From Pseudophaeomoniella oleicola (Eukaryota; Ascomycota; Eurotiomycetes; Phaeomoniellales; Phaeomoniellaceae): DNA of 64,000 bases. The notes beneath the pieces are model-generated. The model saw nothing but the letters and a program-made list of their open reading frames with translations. It ran no database searches and was not told the DNA's origin. Position numbers and translations under genes: made by a program. Shown piece after piece: positions 41,888-52,921 of the stretch. How positions within the stretch are numbered: position 1 is the first letter of the stretch; each line of letters opens with the position of its first letter. The stretch spans positions 31,491 to 95,490 of the forward strand of contig QWDQ01000078.1 in NCBI GenBank assembly GCA_003868215.1, read 5' to 3'.

Positions 41888-44213
41888 TCATCGTCTTCCA
41901 TGATGTCCATGACCGTGGCCATGACCGTGCCATCCATGATGACCTCCTCCACCTCCGCCTCTGCCCTGTCTATACCCACCACCACCTCTGCCGCCGCCTC
42001 GATCTCGAGATGCGTCTCTACCTGCGCCTGTGGGGCCTAGAGGAGCTTGGGGTGGTGCGTTGGTGTTTCCGGTGCCGCTGGGGCCGATGGGGTCGAATCT
42101 TGATGGAGGCCCGCCGCCGCCACTGATGGGAGCAGAGGTCGAGTCGGTGCCGTTTCGAGTCGAGTCGCGGTCGCGGTCACGGTCTCGATTGTACTGATGT
42201 CTGTTGTTGTTGTCTCGGTTTGGAGGACCAGCGGGGGTAGGGCCGGTAGGGTCGAGATCTCTACGCTGTTGCTGTTGGCGCTGTGGTTGTTGAGATGTTG
42301 AGGATGGATGGTTCGGTTGGGCTGAGGCCTCATCGTCGTTTTCAACGAAGTATTCTTTTACGATATTCCGTTCTTCTCGTTCTCGTTCTGGGTTCAACAT
42401 GAACCTTACAGTACCTTCGCGGCCTCTTTCGCCTACGCGGGCGCCTGACACAGTGCGTGCCGTACCATTGACCACGGGTTGAGGGACCATCGATGAGATG
42501 GCAGTTGTGGCAGATGCGTCGGATGGGATGGGAACTGCCGTTGGACTCGTCGGAAGAGCATTAGCGGTAGCTGACCTGCGAGGTGGAAGGGGTGCGGAAT
42601 TTGCGCCGGTTGCAGGCCCCGTAGGTGGCATAGCACCTCTACGGTCCGTACCATTGACCGTGCCGTTGGCGCGAGGTGAGGTTGGGGATGTGGGTCGCCC
42701 TACGGGTAATGGGGGCTGTTGGTTTTGTATTTTGGCTCTCCATTCCGTATAGCGAGGAAGATCTTTGCTTTCAACTTCCTGGTTCAGTGGAATCCTGATT
42801 TCTAGGAAAGTGTCTATTGCGAAGTCTGGGCCAATGGTGGTGGAAGTTCGATTGTGAGTGTATAGTTCTAGTAAATCTAGAAGAGTTTCTGCGGGGAAGA
42901 TCAGTTCGGTGTTCGATGAGCGGCACAATCAACCAAGTCCATACAGGGCACCAAATAGCGAGAATTCACAAAAAGAGATGATGTACGTTGCATAATGAAA
43001 AGGACTCCTTCGCTCATTTGAAAAGAGGTCCGAATGAATGATTCTCGCAAAGGGAAAAAAAAGGGCAAAAAAAGAAACGACATACAACAGACGGGATTCG
43101 CTGGTGGTCACCCACCCAACTACTAACCGCCCGACCTGTGGCTTAAGTACGGCTGAGCGGACGGGAAGCCCTGTATTCCACAGTCTATGGTCGTATGTGA
43201 AAGAGAACAATCCAAAGCAGTATATAATAGACAAGGAAACACTCCGCACTTCCAAAAAACTCGGATCGAAGCAAGAATTTGTTGATGGGCAACGAAAACA
43301 GGGATTCATGAGCACTCACCCATTACCATTGAACGTGACACTTTCCACGTCCGATAATCTTCGCCAGACAAGATGATTTCGTTTGGCTCGTTATGTAACC
43401 TGCCTGCGAGCTCAAGACATGCAAATGCCATCGTTGCAGTAGTCTGTTTTAGCGGTGCAAAGGTTCGGTAGAGGTCGAGCGAGATGCCATAAGCTGTTTT
43501 GATGACAGGCGAAGTCTTGTGATAGCCATACTTCTTTGCTAATTTGATGAGCAGCACTTGTGGATGTCGATTCCGAAAATCAAAGCTAGAGGCTTCGAGC
43601 ATTAACCGTTCGAGACCAATGATGGTGCGGGAGTGATGTTCAAAGACCTATGTTGTTCAGTTGCAGCACACACATTAGCAGTCACAAATCAATCACTCAC
43701 AGCATCGTCGGGTGAAAGCTGATCTGATGGAGCTGTTTTCAGGTTATATGCGGCACACAGGATATCGCGTGACTTCTTCAAAGTATCTTCGATCTTGCAT
43801 GCAGTGAATAGTGCTGCTGCCGCTGCGTCCTGTAGTTAAAGTCAGCTTCCTGTCCCCAAGCACAGCGTGGACCACAAACCACATAAGCAAATTCGACATC
43901 TGGATGTACAAGACGAAATTTGTGATAGTAGACTGCAGCTGTATCGAACGTCCGTACTGGCCTGACATGGTCAGCCTCGAATCAGGAACCCCATCACGGT
44001 AGACTCGTACAATTTCAACGCTCTGCGGACATTATCGATCCAAGTGATACCCAGAAGACGGATATTCTCTTCTTTTGCTGGACTCACAGTCGTGTTCTGT
44101 AAGCATTTCTGGATCGTTTGTTCGAAAATGTATGGCTTAGCGACCGAGATATAGGACGGATGCGGACCAACACGGTTTCGATCACCTTCGCTCTCAATCT
44201 TCATTGGTGCCAT
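41888..44213 (-). CDS. ctk2: Cyclin subunit of the RNA polymerase II CTD kinase (CTK2-like)
   Basis: Predicted nuclear cyclin partner of the kinase that phosphorylates the polymerase II C-terminal domain; 580 residues. Exons on minus: 44213-44011, 43961-43880, 43829-43701, 43647-43320 and 42888-41888. Cyclin-fold segments are rebuilt by splicing: RNRVGPHPSYI, NIRLLGITWIDNVRRALKLP, VRTFDTAAVYYHKFRLVHP, then DAAAAALFTACKIEDTLKKS, and a second box ending METLLDLLELYTHNRT. The last 250 residues are disordered and rich in Pro, Gln, Arg and Asp. They end in an RGG-like and Gly/His-rich tail, which is unusual for the family. Intron 4 (42889-43319) is 431 nt, against about 50-70 nt for the others. 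It contains a same-strand 5S rRNA gene. Start taken at MAPMK. Confidence 0.9.
43055..43073 (-). terminator. RNA polymerase III oligo-T terminators of the 5S gene
   Basis: On the minus strand, just after the 5S 3' end, a seven-T run (43073-43067) is followed a few bases later by an eight-T run (43062-43055). Runs of four or more T are the standard pol III stop signal. Confidence 0.85.
43080..43198 (-). rRNA. 5S ribosomal RNA gene
   Basis: About 119 nt. The 5' end ACATACGACCATAG and 3' end GTTGTATGT match fungal 5S and pair over nine positions (helix I, one G-T wobble). GACTGTGG pairs with a downstream CCACAGGTC (helix II). The universal stretches CCCGTCCGCTC and GGGTGGGTGACCACC are present. 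The sequence also includes the AGTAGTTGGG and AGCGAATCCC segments conserved in ascomycete 5S. The gene sits inside intron 4 of the CTK2-like gene, in the same orientation. Dispersed single 5S copies outside the rDNA are normal in Pezizomycotina. The pairing, upstream TATA and terminators suggest an active copy rather than a pseudogene. Confidence 0.95.
43221..43228 (-). promoter_or_regulatory. TATA-like element upstream of the 5S gene
   Basis: ATTATATA on the minus strand, 23-30 nt upstream of the 5S 5' end. Dispersed 5S genes of Neurospora are known to need an upstream TATA element at about this distance, so the position fits a functional pol III promoter. Confidence 0.65.
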
Positions 44214-44721
44214 CTCGATCTGTGCAAGATGACTGCCATCAAGCGGAGATAACCAGTTTAGGAAAGTAGGAGGAAATGCAAGTCGTCTGCTGTATCCTCG
44301 AGCCTGGCAGACAATGTCAGATGCTGATTGGTTGAAGCTCGAAGAAGGAGAACTTACCCAAGGCGAATCCATGCCTAAAGACCTACTTCTCATCACGTGA
44401 TGTGCATCGCCTCAAATGCGACACGATAAACATTTTGAAGAATATTTACTTCCGGGTAAGTTTAATGGCAGTATTTCCTTGAGCTGCATCGCGCGATGCT
44501 ATCTGATTGACAGCTCGAAAAATCTCTGTCAACTTGTTGAGGTTGGATTGCGGCAAGGGAAATACCAGACGCAGGTCAGGACGGCAATGGCACGACCCTT
44601 CATCTCACGCCATATCTCAGGGAAGACTGCTGTTTTTGAACTACACATTTCCATTGCAAATTGTCATATCTTGATCAGAAGCTAAGTATTGATGTAGCTA
44701 AAACAGGTTCCAAAACGTCAT
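44214..44721. other. Intergenic spacer between CTK2 and the ATRIP-like gene
   Basis: Promoter of CTK2 (-) and 3' flank of the ATRIP-like gene (-). The open frame continuing upstream of the chosen CTK2 start lacks conserved sequence. No other gene is seen. Confidence 0.55.
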
Positions 44722-47175
44722 TCACCTCCTACTTTTCTGCGTCGGGAAAACGTCCAATAACGCCTCTGCCTCCTCTGGTGTAATAACCTGCTCGAGCATT
44801 TCATGTGCCATCACACATGTTTCATCATTGATACCTTCCTCCATCAAGGGCCCATCCCTGAACGCCAATCGCGTCAAAACAACCGCATGCTTTGGTACAC
44901 CACCGTTGACGGCCTGCAACTTCTGATGAAGATTAATATTGTTTCCGTGAAGCTCCAAGAGGCGATAGAATAACCGGACGCCCTCATTGACTAGGATCGA
45001 GTGAAGCTCTCGCGTCGGTTCTGGCGTGTACAAAGCCGCTACTTCATCGTAGATTGACCGAACCAATCGACCAATTGCTGCCGGGTGTTGAGCTAATAGC
45101 CAGCTTCCGTGAGTGTCCATGTTTTCCTGGGGATGGAAAGTTGACAATGCCAGCGTTGATAATAGCGACATGACCTCAATACGAAATTCCGAGATCTGCT
45201 CAGGTGTATATGGTGGTTCCCCTTCATCTGCACGTGGTGTCTCCCATAGCAGACATGTCAGCCGCTCAACAACATGTCTCTCAATAGTAGTTTGCTCCTC
45301 AGCCAACGCCGAGATCTTCCCGAAAGTCTTCGGTCGAATGCTTGTGGACAGAAGATTCAAGTTGAGAGTCATGTCGGATATTGGCTGACAAGAATTCAGC
45401 ATGATAAGGACGAACTCAATGTCCATGGTTCGCCAGAACTGGTCAATGTGGTCATCGTTATGCATGCAAGCATAAGCAATGTCAACAAGCAGCTCGAGGC
45501 ACTCTGTTGCGTTGACCTCGGGATTCAAGCTAGATTTTGGTGTGAATTTGAATTTCCCCTGGCTGCTACGAGAAACTGGAGAATGCTCGAATCGAGGGAC
45601 ACCATTGATCTTACCTGATGCTTGTAGCACTGGAAGCAGGTCAATGATTAGAGATGGAGCAGTTTTAACACTATCAAGTGAGATGATAAACTTGATCACG
45701 TCGACGAAAACAGAGACTGGAGTGTAATATTTCTCTTTAAGTGATTTGGACCACATGGACACGATGATCCTCGCAAATTCCACAGAAAGGTCATCTCCAC
45801 GCAAGAAGGAAGACTCCTCTATGACGATCGTCGAAAATTTGGTCTTAGAGTCCGAGGGGAAGGAGTATCCCGTAAGTACTTCTATTAGAGTCTCTTCCCC
45901 CTCACGAGGATGAAAGTTATAGACCTGTTGGAGGAATCTGAGACCTTCTTCGGGATGCTGCTGTCTCGCTAGCACTGGTTGTACGGTACCCTTTTCATGT
46001 GCGTCATTTTGAGCCCCTTCCACAGTCCCGAAAGCATCCTCGTGGCTCTCTAACACTAGAGGGGCAATAGGGCTGTCGTCTAATTGTTGGCGCTTACGCT
46101 TATTATTCACAGGTGTTGTTTTCTTTGACTTTCTAGCGGATCTGGAAGGAGAGAGCACACGGAGATCTTCATCATCAAAGCCGTCCCGGTGTGGTAATGA
46201 CTTTGTTTTCTTTGGCGTTGATATTGGGCTGTTGGCTGGATCATCCTTTGCTTTTGTGCGCAGATTCTGCTGCAAGCCTTTGACTCTCTTCGATTCTTCT
46301 GTAAGATCCTGCTTGAGGAACTTATTCTCCGTTGCAACGCGCTCGCTTTCCCTTCGCGCAGCCTCGACTTCAGCTCGATGTCTAGCGGCCTCTTCTTCAG
46401 CGGCTTTCTTCAATGTAGCCAGCTGTTTGTCATAGGTCTTTGATGTCTTTTCTTGGTTTGCTCGTATAATAGAGATCTCCCCCCTTTGAGTTTGCACGGC
46501 AGACTTTGCTTCCTGAAGGTCTCTGGTCAACCGATCTCTTTCCTGGAGTAATTGTTGAAGCTGAGAATGTAGTGCTTGAGGTAAATCTCCATTGTCGGTT
46601 GCAAACGCCGAGCTTTCGTGATCTAATAGCATAACATCGTTTTCAACTGTCCCCTGATACCTCTGCCCCGGCTTGTGTGGTTCGGTATGCCGCGCTTCCT
46701 GATGTCGCTGATAAGGTTGGGGAGGTGGACGGTGTCGTGTATGATCATTAGGCCCGTAACGGCGCACTCGATGCAGCTCACGTTGTGACACTTCATCTGC
46801 AACGTTCTGAGCTAGAAAAGAGACATTTTCCTCGGCTGGCGTTGGCAAATTTGCGTCATCGATCAAGTAGGCATCAGAAGAAGAAGGGCGTGTCTGCGCA
46901 TGGGACTGGACAAGATTGCTCTGCGGAACGGCATTCGATGGACGCCGCGCGGCGGCAGCATCATCATCGATCAACGGTGCCGGCGATACACTGACAGGTC
47001 CCTGTTGAATTGCTGCATTTGTTGTAGGGAAAGCATGCCGCTGAAGACCCTGTTGTGCTTGTTGGGTTGACAAGATGGCATTCTGCTCAAGCTCGTACAG
47101 AGTGTTGGCCGGTAGATCTTCAAACCCGTCATCTGAGAAATTGTCATCGTCTCCGATGTCGTCCATGCCATTCAT
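44722..47175 (-). CDS. uvsD: DNA damage checkpoint protein, Rad26/UvsD/ATRIP family
   Basis: Predicted partner of the ATR-type kinase in the DNA damage checkpoint, recruiting it to RPA-coated single-stranded DNA. Intronless, 817 residues from the ATG at 47175; a second in-frame ATG follows three codons later. The acidic N-terminus (MDDIGDDDNFSDDGFEDLP, then TLYELEQNA) matches the conserved RPA-contact region of fungal members. Residues about 210-310 form a long coiled coil (LLQERDRLTRDLQEAK and onward), the expected dimerisation and kinase-binding element. A basic patch (SARKSKKTTP, KRKRQ) follows, likely nuclear localisation. The C-terminal half is helical without named motifs, as in the family. 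The product would act in the nucleus. Confidence 0.85.
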   Translation of the reverse strand: MNGMDDIGDDDNFSDDGFEDLPANTLYELEQNAILSTQQAQQGLQRHAFPTTNAAIQQGPVSVSPAPLIDDDAAAARRPSNAVPQSNLVQSHAQTRPSSSDAYLIDDANLPTPAEENVSFLAQNVADEVSQRELHRVRRYGPNDHTRHRPPPQPYQRHQEARHTEPHKPGQRYQGTVENDVMLLDHESSAFATDNGDLPQALHSQLQQLLQERDRLTRDLQEAKSAVQTQRGEISIIRANQEKTSKTYDKQLATLKKAAEEEAARHRAEVEAARRESERVATENKFLKQDLTEESKRVKGLQQNLRTKAKDDPANSPISTPKKTKSLPHRDGFDDEDLRVLSPSRSARKSKKTTPVNNKRKRQQLDDSPIAPLVLESHEDAFGTVEGAQNDAHEKGTVQPVLARQQHPEEGLRFLQQVYNFHPREGEETLIEVLTGYSFPSDSKTKFSTIVIEESSFLRGDDLSVEFARIIVSMWSKSLKEKYYTPVSVFVDVIKFIISLDSVKTAPSLIIDLLPVLQASGKINGVPRFEHSPVSRSSQGKFKFTPKSSLNPEVNATECLELLVDIAYACMHNDDHIDQFWRTMDIEFVLIMLNSCQPISDMTLNLNLLSTSIRPKTFGKISALAEEQTTIERHVVERLTCLLWETPRADEGEPPYTPEQISEFRIEVMSLLSTLALSTFHPQENMDTHGSWLLAQHPAAIGRLVRSIYDEVAALYTPEPTRELHSILVNEGVRLFYRLLELHGNNINLHQKLQAVNGGVPKHAVVLTRLAFRDGPLMEEGINDETCVMAHEMLEQVITPEEAEALLDVFPTQKSRR

Positions 47176-47973
47176 TGCCAACCTCCATTGGAAGACGGCC
47201 AATACAGCTGCGACAGTCGCGGAGAGTATTCACTGGCGTTTGGTTGTAACGATAGCAAACAAATCAACAGTTTACCATGTTTCGTAGATCCACGCTTCAG
47301 AGCGATCATCAATCAATCCACCTTTTTAACTATTCTCCACTTCTAATCAGACTTGTAGGGGAGGTGTTCACGCCTAAAGGCCCTAGAGGTCACTGAACCC
47401 TTTAACAAGAAGACTCTAAGAAAACAACAATTCCAAAGGCTTTTACCGGCAGGGCGGCGTTAAAACAGGCCGAAACGTCAGCTAAAGCTTTCCCCCAATC
47501 GGACACAATGCCTTGTGTTTGCCCGACCCCCGACTCTTGTTAATTACATACGCAATAATACATCCAACGCACTCTTTTTTTTAAAGATACGGGACGCCCA
47601 GGCGCAACTGACGTAGCTTCATTCGTTGTGGGCACAGCACAATCTTACTCTACCTACATCACGCTTGGAGGTTTCGGCTGTTCCGCTTGTCTACCAATTT
47701 ACTGACCCAAAAACTACAGCTCCTCTTCAGTTTTCGTGTCACCCATCTCACTCCATACAGCAGCATCGAGCCGCTGCTCTTACGTGGCCGGCTGTTCAGG
47801 ATTCTCGCGCTGCTATCCGCTGGTCATTGTGTTCTCTTTCGAAAGGCACTCCGCCTTGGCTAAAGGCTCAGCATCCACTGTGATTTTCACGTGCTATTTT
47901 GCGCGCATTTTCGCCTCATACAAAAGCTGACTTATATTCGCCGTACCCTTACGACTCTACTGGAAAATTCGCA
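47176..47973. other. Bidirectional promoter region
   Basis: 800-base divergent spacer between the ATRIP-like gene (-) and CDP-diacylglycerol synthase (+). ORFs here are shadow frames. It has a short T-run near 47576, and no gene is recognised. Confidence 0.6.
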
Positions 47974-49502
47974 ATGGCGAAGCCAAGACGCTCAGTGCAG
48001 TTCAACCATAAGCAGAACGGTGGTGGAACGAAGCATAGGAGACAGAGTTCGTCAGAGATCAGCGAGTCAACATCAGAACGCGGAGGCCAGAATGGAGAGC
48101 CCAAAGGCGCTGCACCAAAGCAAGAGGTACATCCCGCAGAGATGAATGATGAATTGTCTTGCACGAGCGTATTCTGACTGTTCAACAGGATGCGAAGACC
48201 GGAGTATCGGAATATGAAAAGAAAAAGCAGAGCTTCATTACACGAACCATATGGACCTTTATCATGATCGCAGGCTTTTTCCTGGGCTTGTTCTCGGGTC
48301 ATGTGTACATCATCGCCATCATCACAGCTATACAGATCCTTTGCTTCAAGGAAATAATAGCAATAGGCAATGTACCCAGCAAAGCCAGAAACTTGAGGTT
48401 CACAAAATCTCTTAATTGGTATTTTCTGGCGACCACGATGTATTTTCTGTACGGGGAGAGCATTATCTACTATTTCAAACACATACTGCTGGTTGAGAAG
48501 GTTCTATTACCATTCGCAACCCACCATCGCTTCATCAGCTTCATGCTCTATGTTATGGGTACGTTCTACCTTATCCACAGGTTGTTTAGCGTACTGATAT
48601 CCTGATACAGGTTTTGTTTTCTTCGTTACTACTCTGGACAAAGGTCATTACCGTTTCCAATTCAGCCAGTTTGCGTGGACTCATCTTGCGTTATACTTTG
48701 TTGTTGTGCAGGCCCACTTTATTATGAACAATGTCTTTGAGGGAATGATTTGGTTCTTCTTACCAGCAGCCCTGGTCATTACAAATGACATTTTCGCTTA
48801 CATTTGCGGCATGACCTTTGGTCGCACTCAGCTAATTAAGCTGTCGCCTAAGAAGACTGTTGAAGGCTTTGTGGGAGCTTGGATATGCACCGTTATATGG
48901 GGGTATGGATTGACACATTTCCTGATCCGTTCGAAATACTTCATCTGCCCAGTCAACGACTTTGGCGCCAATGTCTTCACTGGGTTAGAATGCAAACCAA
49001 ATCCCGTCTTCATCGCGCGCCCTTATTACCTCCCCGAATGGACCCATATCAACCAAACTTTCATGATTGCACCAGTACAATTCCACGTCTTCGTATTTGC
49101 TACTTTTGCATCACTCATCGCACCCTTTGGAGGCTTCTTTGCATCTGGTCTGAAGCGAACTTTCAAGATCAAGGATTTTGGTGATAGCATTCCAGGACAT
49201 GGTGGCATGACTGATCGCATGGATTGCCAATTCATCATGGGGCTCTTCGCCTACCTTTATTATCAAAGTTTTATTGCTGTTTATAAGGCAAGCGTTGGTG
49301 GTATTATGGAGACTGCTATCAACGGCTTGTCTGTTGAGGAACAGATCGATTTAGTTAAAGGTCTAAGCAAGTATCTCTACAACCAGGGACTTGTGACGGA
49401 GAAGGTATGGCACTGCATAGGGGCTTCTAGAAGGAAACCTGACTGACTCGGTTCCAGGCGTTGGCATGCTTCACCAACGAAGCATCTCGCAAGTTGAGAT
49501 GA
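47974..49502 (+). CDS. cds1: Phosphatidate cytidylyltransferase (CDP-diacylglycerol synthase)
   Basis: Makes CDP-diacylglycerol from phosphatidic acid and CTP in the ER, feeding phosphatidylinositol and other phospholipids. 453 residues, close to the yeast enzyme. Exons: 47974-48126, 48189-48558, 48611-49404 and 49458-49502. A basic Ser-rich cytosolic N-terminus is followed by several membrane helices. The signature is intact: SGLKRTFKIKDFGD followed by IPGHGGMTDRMDC, with the Asp and His residues of the CDP-alcohol site. The segment TNDIFAYICGMTFGRT and SPKKTVEGFVGA are also family blocks. Intron 2 removal gives YVMGFVFFVTTLDKG, matching the family. The protein ends NEASRKLR. It is a single-copy housekeeping gene by character. 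Confidence 0.96.
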
Positions 49503-50810
49503 TCAGACCATCGCGATACTTTCCTTCCAGTTGTTCTGCCTATTCAGCGGTAGTCTCTTCGATTGTTCCTTTGTGTCGACACATCGATCTGAAGGTGACT
49601 ATGGTATCTTTTCGATCGACGGCACCCTCTGGAGCTGTACCTTATAATATCCACTCGCATGTGTATGTTTGTGTGGGATCTGACCTGTTATTGTCACGGA
49701 GGCGGAATATCTAGTGGGGCGTTCTTCTCTCACATCCGTATGATTTGTCCCAATTCTTGTCACGAGGTCATGAGAAAAGGAGACAGACCGAGCCATCAAA
49801 GCCGGGGGACTCTCAAAGGTTCACAATTGTACTCATACCATTGAAGCCATATCTGGCTGGCGAATGTGCCGTTTGATGCACTTCAAGTGTACAGTTATGG
49901 CAACAACCCACGTTAATAAACTGCTTAGACAGTATGCTAATGGGCCGGTCGTTGGTCAATTTCTAGAGTGTGCGCTGGGGCGGGCGGATCTGAATATCTC
50001 GTCTCGGTATCATATCTGATTATCATGATGTAGATTCTCCTCCCTCTCCCCTCTTGAAATTAATTGATCCCGACCATCTCAACGTTTGTTCATATATGTA
50101 TACATATAATTACCTACCTTATGTACCAGAGGGTACTATTTCGCACGCTCGCCAGAACGCACAAAGCCAAGAAGACAATTCGATTCCAGTACAGAAGTAG
50201 ATGTATCACTGGAAACATTTGGATGGACGGGAAAGGTAGGGAAGAGAGAAAACGTCGTGTTGATTAATTTGATTCAATGTGCCTGTTGCTTTGCACATAG
50301 GCGACGAACGCAGAGCAACGCGTCGTTTCTGGAAGAGATATAATTACATGTGTAACGTAGCATGATGAATAGTCCCAAAAGGGGCCTTTTGACACAGGAG
50401 GACGAAATATCCAACATAGGAAACCCCCCCGCCCGAAATTTCCGAGAAAAGAAAAAGGTCCAGAAGTAGAAAAAGCCCCTGTTACCCAGTGTAAAGGATG
50501 TAGATGTTCCCCTGGCCATGGTGTTAGGCGCCTGATACGCTTATATGTAATTCACTGTCCCTTGCTCTTTCCAGCTAGCATATTACTTCCGCAGATGCCA
50601 AAATGTCGGTAGAACAATCAACTTGTGGTGCTAGTAGTATTGTTGGTTGAGAAATGCAACAATATTGTTGGACATCACCAACAGTGGGATTTGCATCCAC
50701 CCATGCCACCTCTTATATATGTACTCCGGCCGGGCCCTGGCCTCCATAGAAATCCTAACGCCTTGACCATAATATTGCGCCGCTAAATATACCATCATAC
50801 AAATCGCAGA
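49503..50810. other. Convergent intergenic spacer, no gene seen
   Basis: 3' flanks of cds1 (+) and the membrane protein gene (-). Short ORFs have no family features. A C-rich run lies at about 50426-50432 and a G/C-rich palindromic word (CCGGCCGGGCCC) near 50727. Confidence 0.55.
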
Positions 50811-52921
50811 TCATGAAGTGTTGTTGATCTTACCGCTCACGTCGCTGCTGGCCCGCGTTCTTGAGGTCTCCAGACTGAGTCGTGGACTACAGTCAACCAC
50901 GCTGCTTTCAGGGGTTTCATCCGTCGCACTTGGAGTATACATGAACCCGTCCACGACACGAAGGTCACCGTGCAAATCCTCTGAGTACCGCGGGGGAGGA
51001 AGATCGGCTGATTCTCTGCTGAGGTCTGGTGCGTTGAGAGAAGATGATCCAACTCCTGCTTCCAATTCGGCTGGCGTTAGTCCTGTTTGGTATGGAGTAG
51101 TGCTCGCCAATCTGTACAATCGATCTCGACCTTCTCTTGCTCTGACCATTTCCCCTACTAGCTCGTGAGTGCGTCTTAGATCTCTTATTTCTGCTTGCAT
51201 GACATCTTCGCAGATAACATCTTGCTCGACGATATGCGCACCCTTTTCCTCGCAATCCTCTTGAGAAGGGGGGTTTCTGTATCGACTCCACCATTGTGCT
51301 AGTCTATGGCGTCGTGCTGCACGGCGGTATGCGCGGCGAGTTCGGCGTTCTTCACGCCGGAAAGCATGGTCTGCTCTGCGTTGTGGGGAGAGTACGAGGT
51401 GGCAAACAAACTTGAATGCGAATGCAGCCAATATAACTGCAAGAATGATTGATAGCGCTAGCATCCAGAAGTGGTGGGACTCATGCTGTTGATGTGGCGA
51501 CGGGAGGATAGCTGGAGATACTTTAGGATCTTCAGGACCTTGCTGCGGTGGCGAGGGGATGTCAGATGATGCAGAAACGCCATAGTGTTCAGTCGGGATC
51601 GACGGCTGTGCATCAGCCGGTGGCCGTAAATCATAATCTCCTTCAGGCGAGTGGGTTTTCTCAGCCGGAGAAGTAGGACGAGCATCGTGATGGGAGAAAG
51701 GACGGTCTGTGGATGGTGAGAAGTGGTCACTGTGCGCTGGTGGGCGTTCACTATGCGGGGGTTGTGGTCGTATATGATGCTCATCGTGGACAGGTTCCGA
51801 TACATGCTCCGAACCATCAGCATCGTCGTGTGGAAGTCTGTGGCCTGGGCAGACAGGTGCTGAATTAAGTGCGGACAAGTTCAGTATATCTTCGAGCAGA
51901 GTCTCGTCTACTTTAATTTCCTGCTTCATAGGTAGATGCGATTGTTCATCAATTACTGACGAATTCATTGGGCGCTGAAAGTAAGATGCAATCGAACGAG
52001 CGACTTGAGGGATTTTGCGTGTGACATTCTCCCAGAGGCAACGTACACTGTCGCACTTATTCAGTTTGGCTTTGAACGTCGTTAAGTCCTGTTTCAAATA
52101 GTCTTTGATGTGCTTTTTCTTCTCTTGAATCCGAAAGTGAAGCTCTAATGCTTCTTTCTTGAGAGTATGGAGCTCTTCCAGTTCTAGCTGCAAAGCTGAA
52201 ATCGAAGATTGCTGGGAAGGCGGATTTGGCTTAAACTGGTCGGCAGTAGATGGATTCACCCAAGAATCGATCACAGTCTCATCCATCGGCATCTCTGTCG
52301 CGTCATGACCAACACGGAGTATGGTAGGCTCTCGGCCTGGCTCAAACGCCAGCGTGAACCCAGCTCGACCAACCAAGCCCGGTTGGCTATCCAATGAGAG
52401 GGAGAGGATCTGAGCATACTCGCCATCTTGGCCACTTGCTACGCAGAATGACTTCCATCTGGCATCAACGAGTCGTTCTATCAAGGATTCCGAAAGAATG
52501 CTCTGAAGGGGACCAGCCCCTTCAGCTGTGTTACCGTCCCAGGCTTGCTCGAGGAGATTGCCATTGATCAACACGTGGTCGTCTGCACAGATTTTATGGC
52601 TCGCTCGGAGCCGTAAATTAAGCAGCTGGACAAATCAACGTTAGATGTAATCGCCGGTGAAAGCTGGTGGTACCTACGAGGTCGTCGTCTTCTATGTGCG
52701 AGCAGCCGTGACAAGGAACTGACAATTGGACCAAGACATCGTTCTGATCTGTTTCACTGTCAACTTGGCCGTAGTGAAAGAAGACTCAGAACAACGTTAA
52801 GGAATGGCTACATACGCTCAGATATCGATAAATCGGGTGCGGCTGCTGGCAACGCGGTGACAAGTTTCCATGCCAGGGCTACAGGCAGAAGCCAAATTTG
52901 AGTGGCCTGAATCGGCCTCAT
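50811..52921 (-). CDS. Predicted signal-bearing single-pass membrane protein, unknown function
   Basis: A 668-residue protein in three exons: 52921-52816, 52763-52678 and 52625-50811, with two 52-nt introns. Exon 1 encodes a signal peptide (MRPIQATQIWLLPVALAWK and a short Ala-rich end). The lumenal part contains a paired Cys motif VPCHGCSH and an LLINGN-like beta segment, then a coiled-coil region (LQLELEELHTLKKEALELHF) and a His/Pro/Asp-rich disordered stretch. One hydrophobic helix (FWMLALSIILAVILAAFAF) precedes an Arg-rich stretch and a cytoplasmic tail with PPPRY. I recognise the layout as one of the conserved, unnamed fungal membrane protein families but cannot assign a role. Frames join exactly at both introns. 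Confidence 0.8.

Noticed and set aside
42929-43315. 128-residue ORF inside the CTK2 intron region
   Set aside because: It runs through the 5S rRNA gene and intron; the reading frame is incidental.
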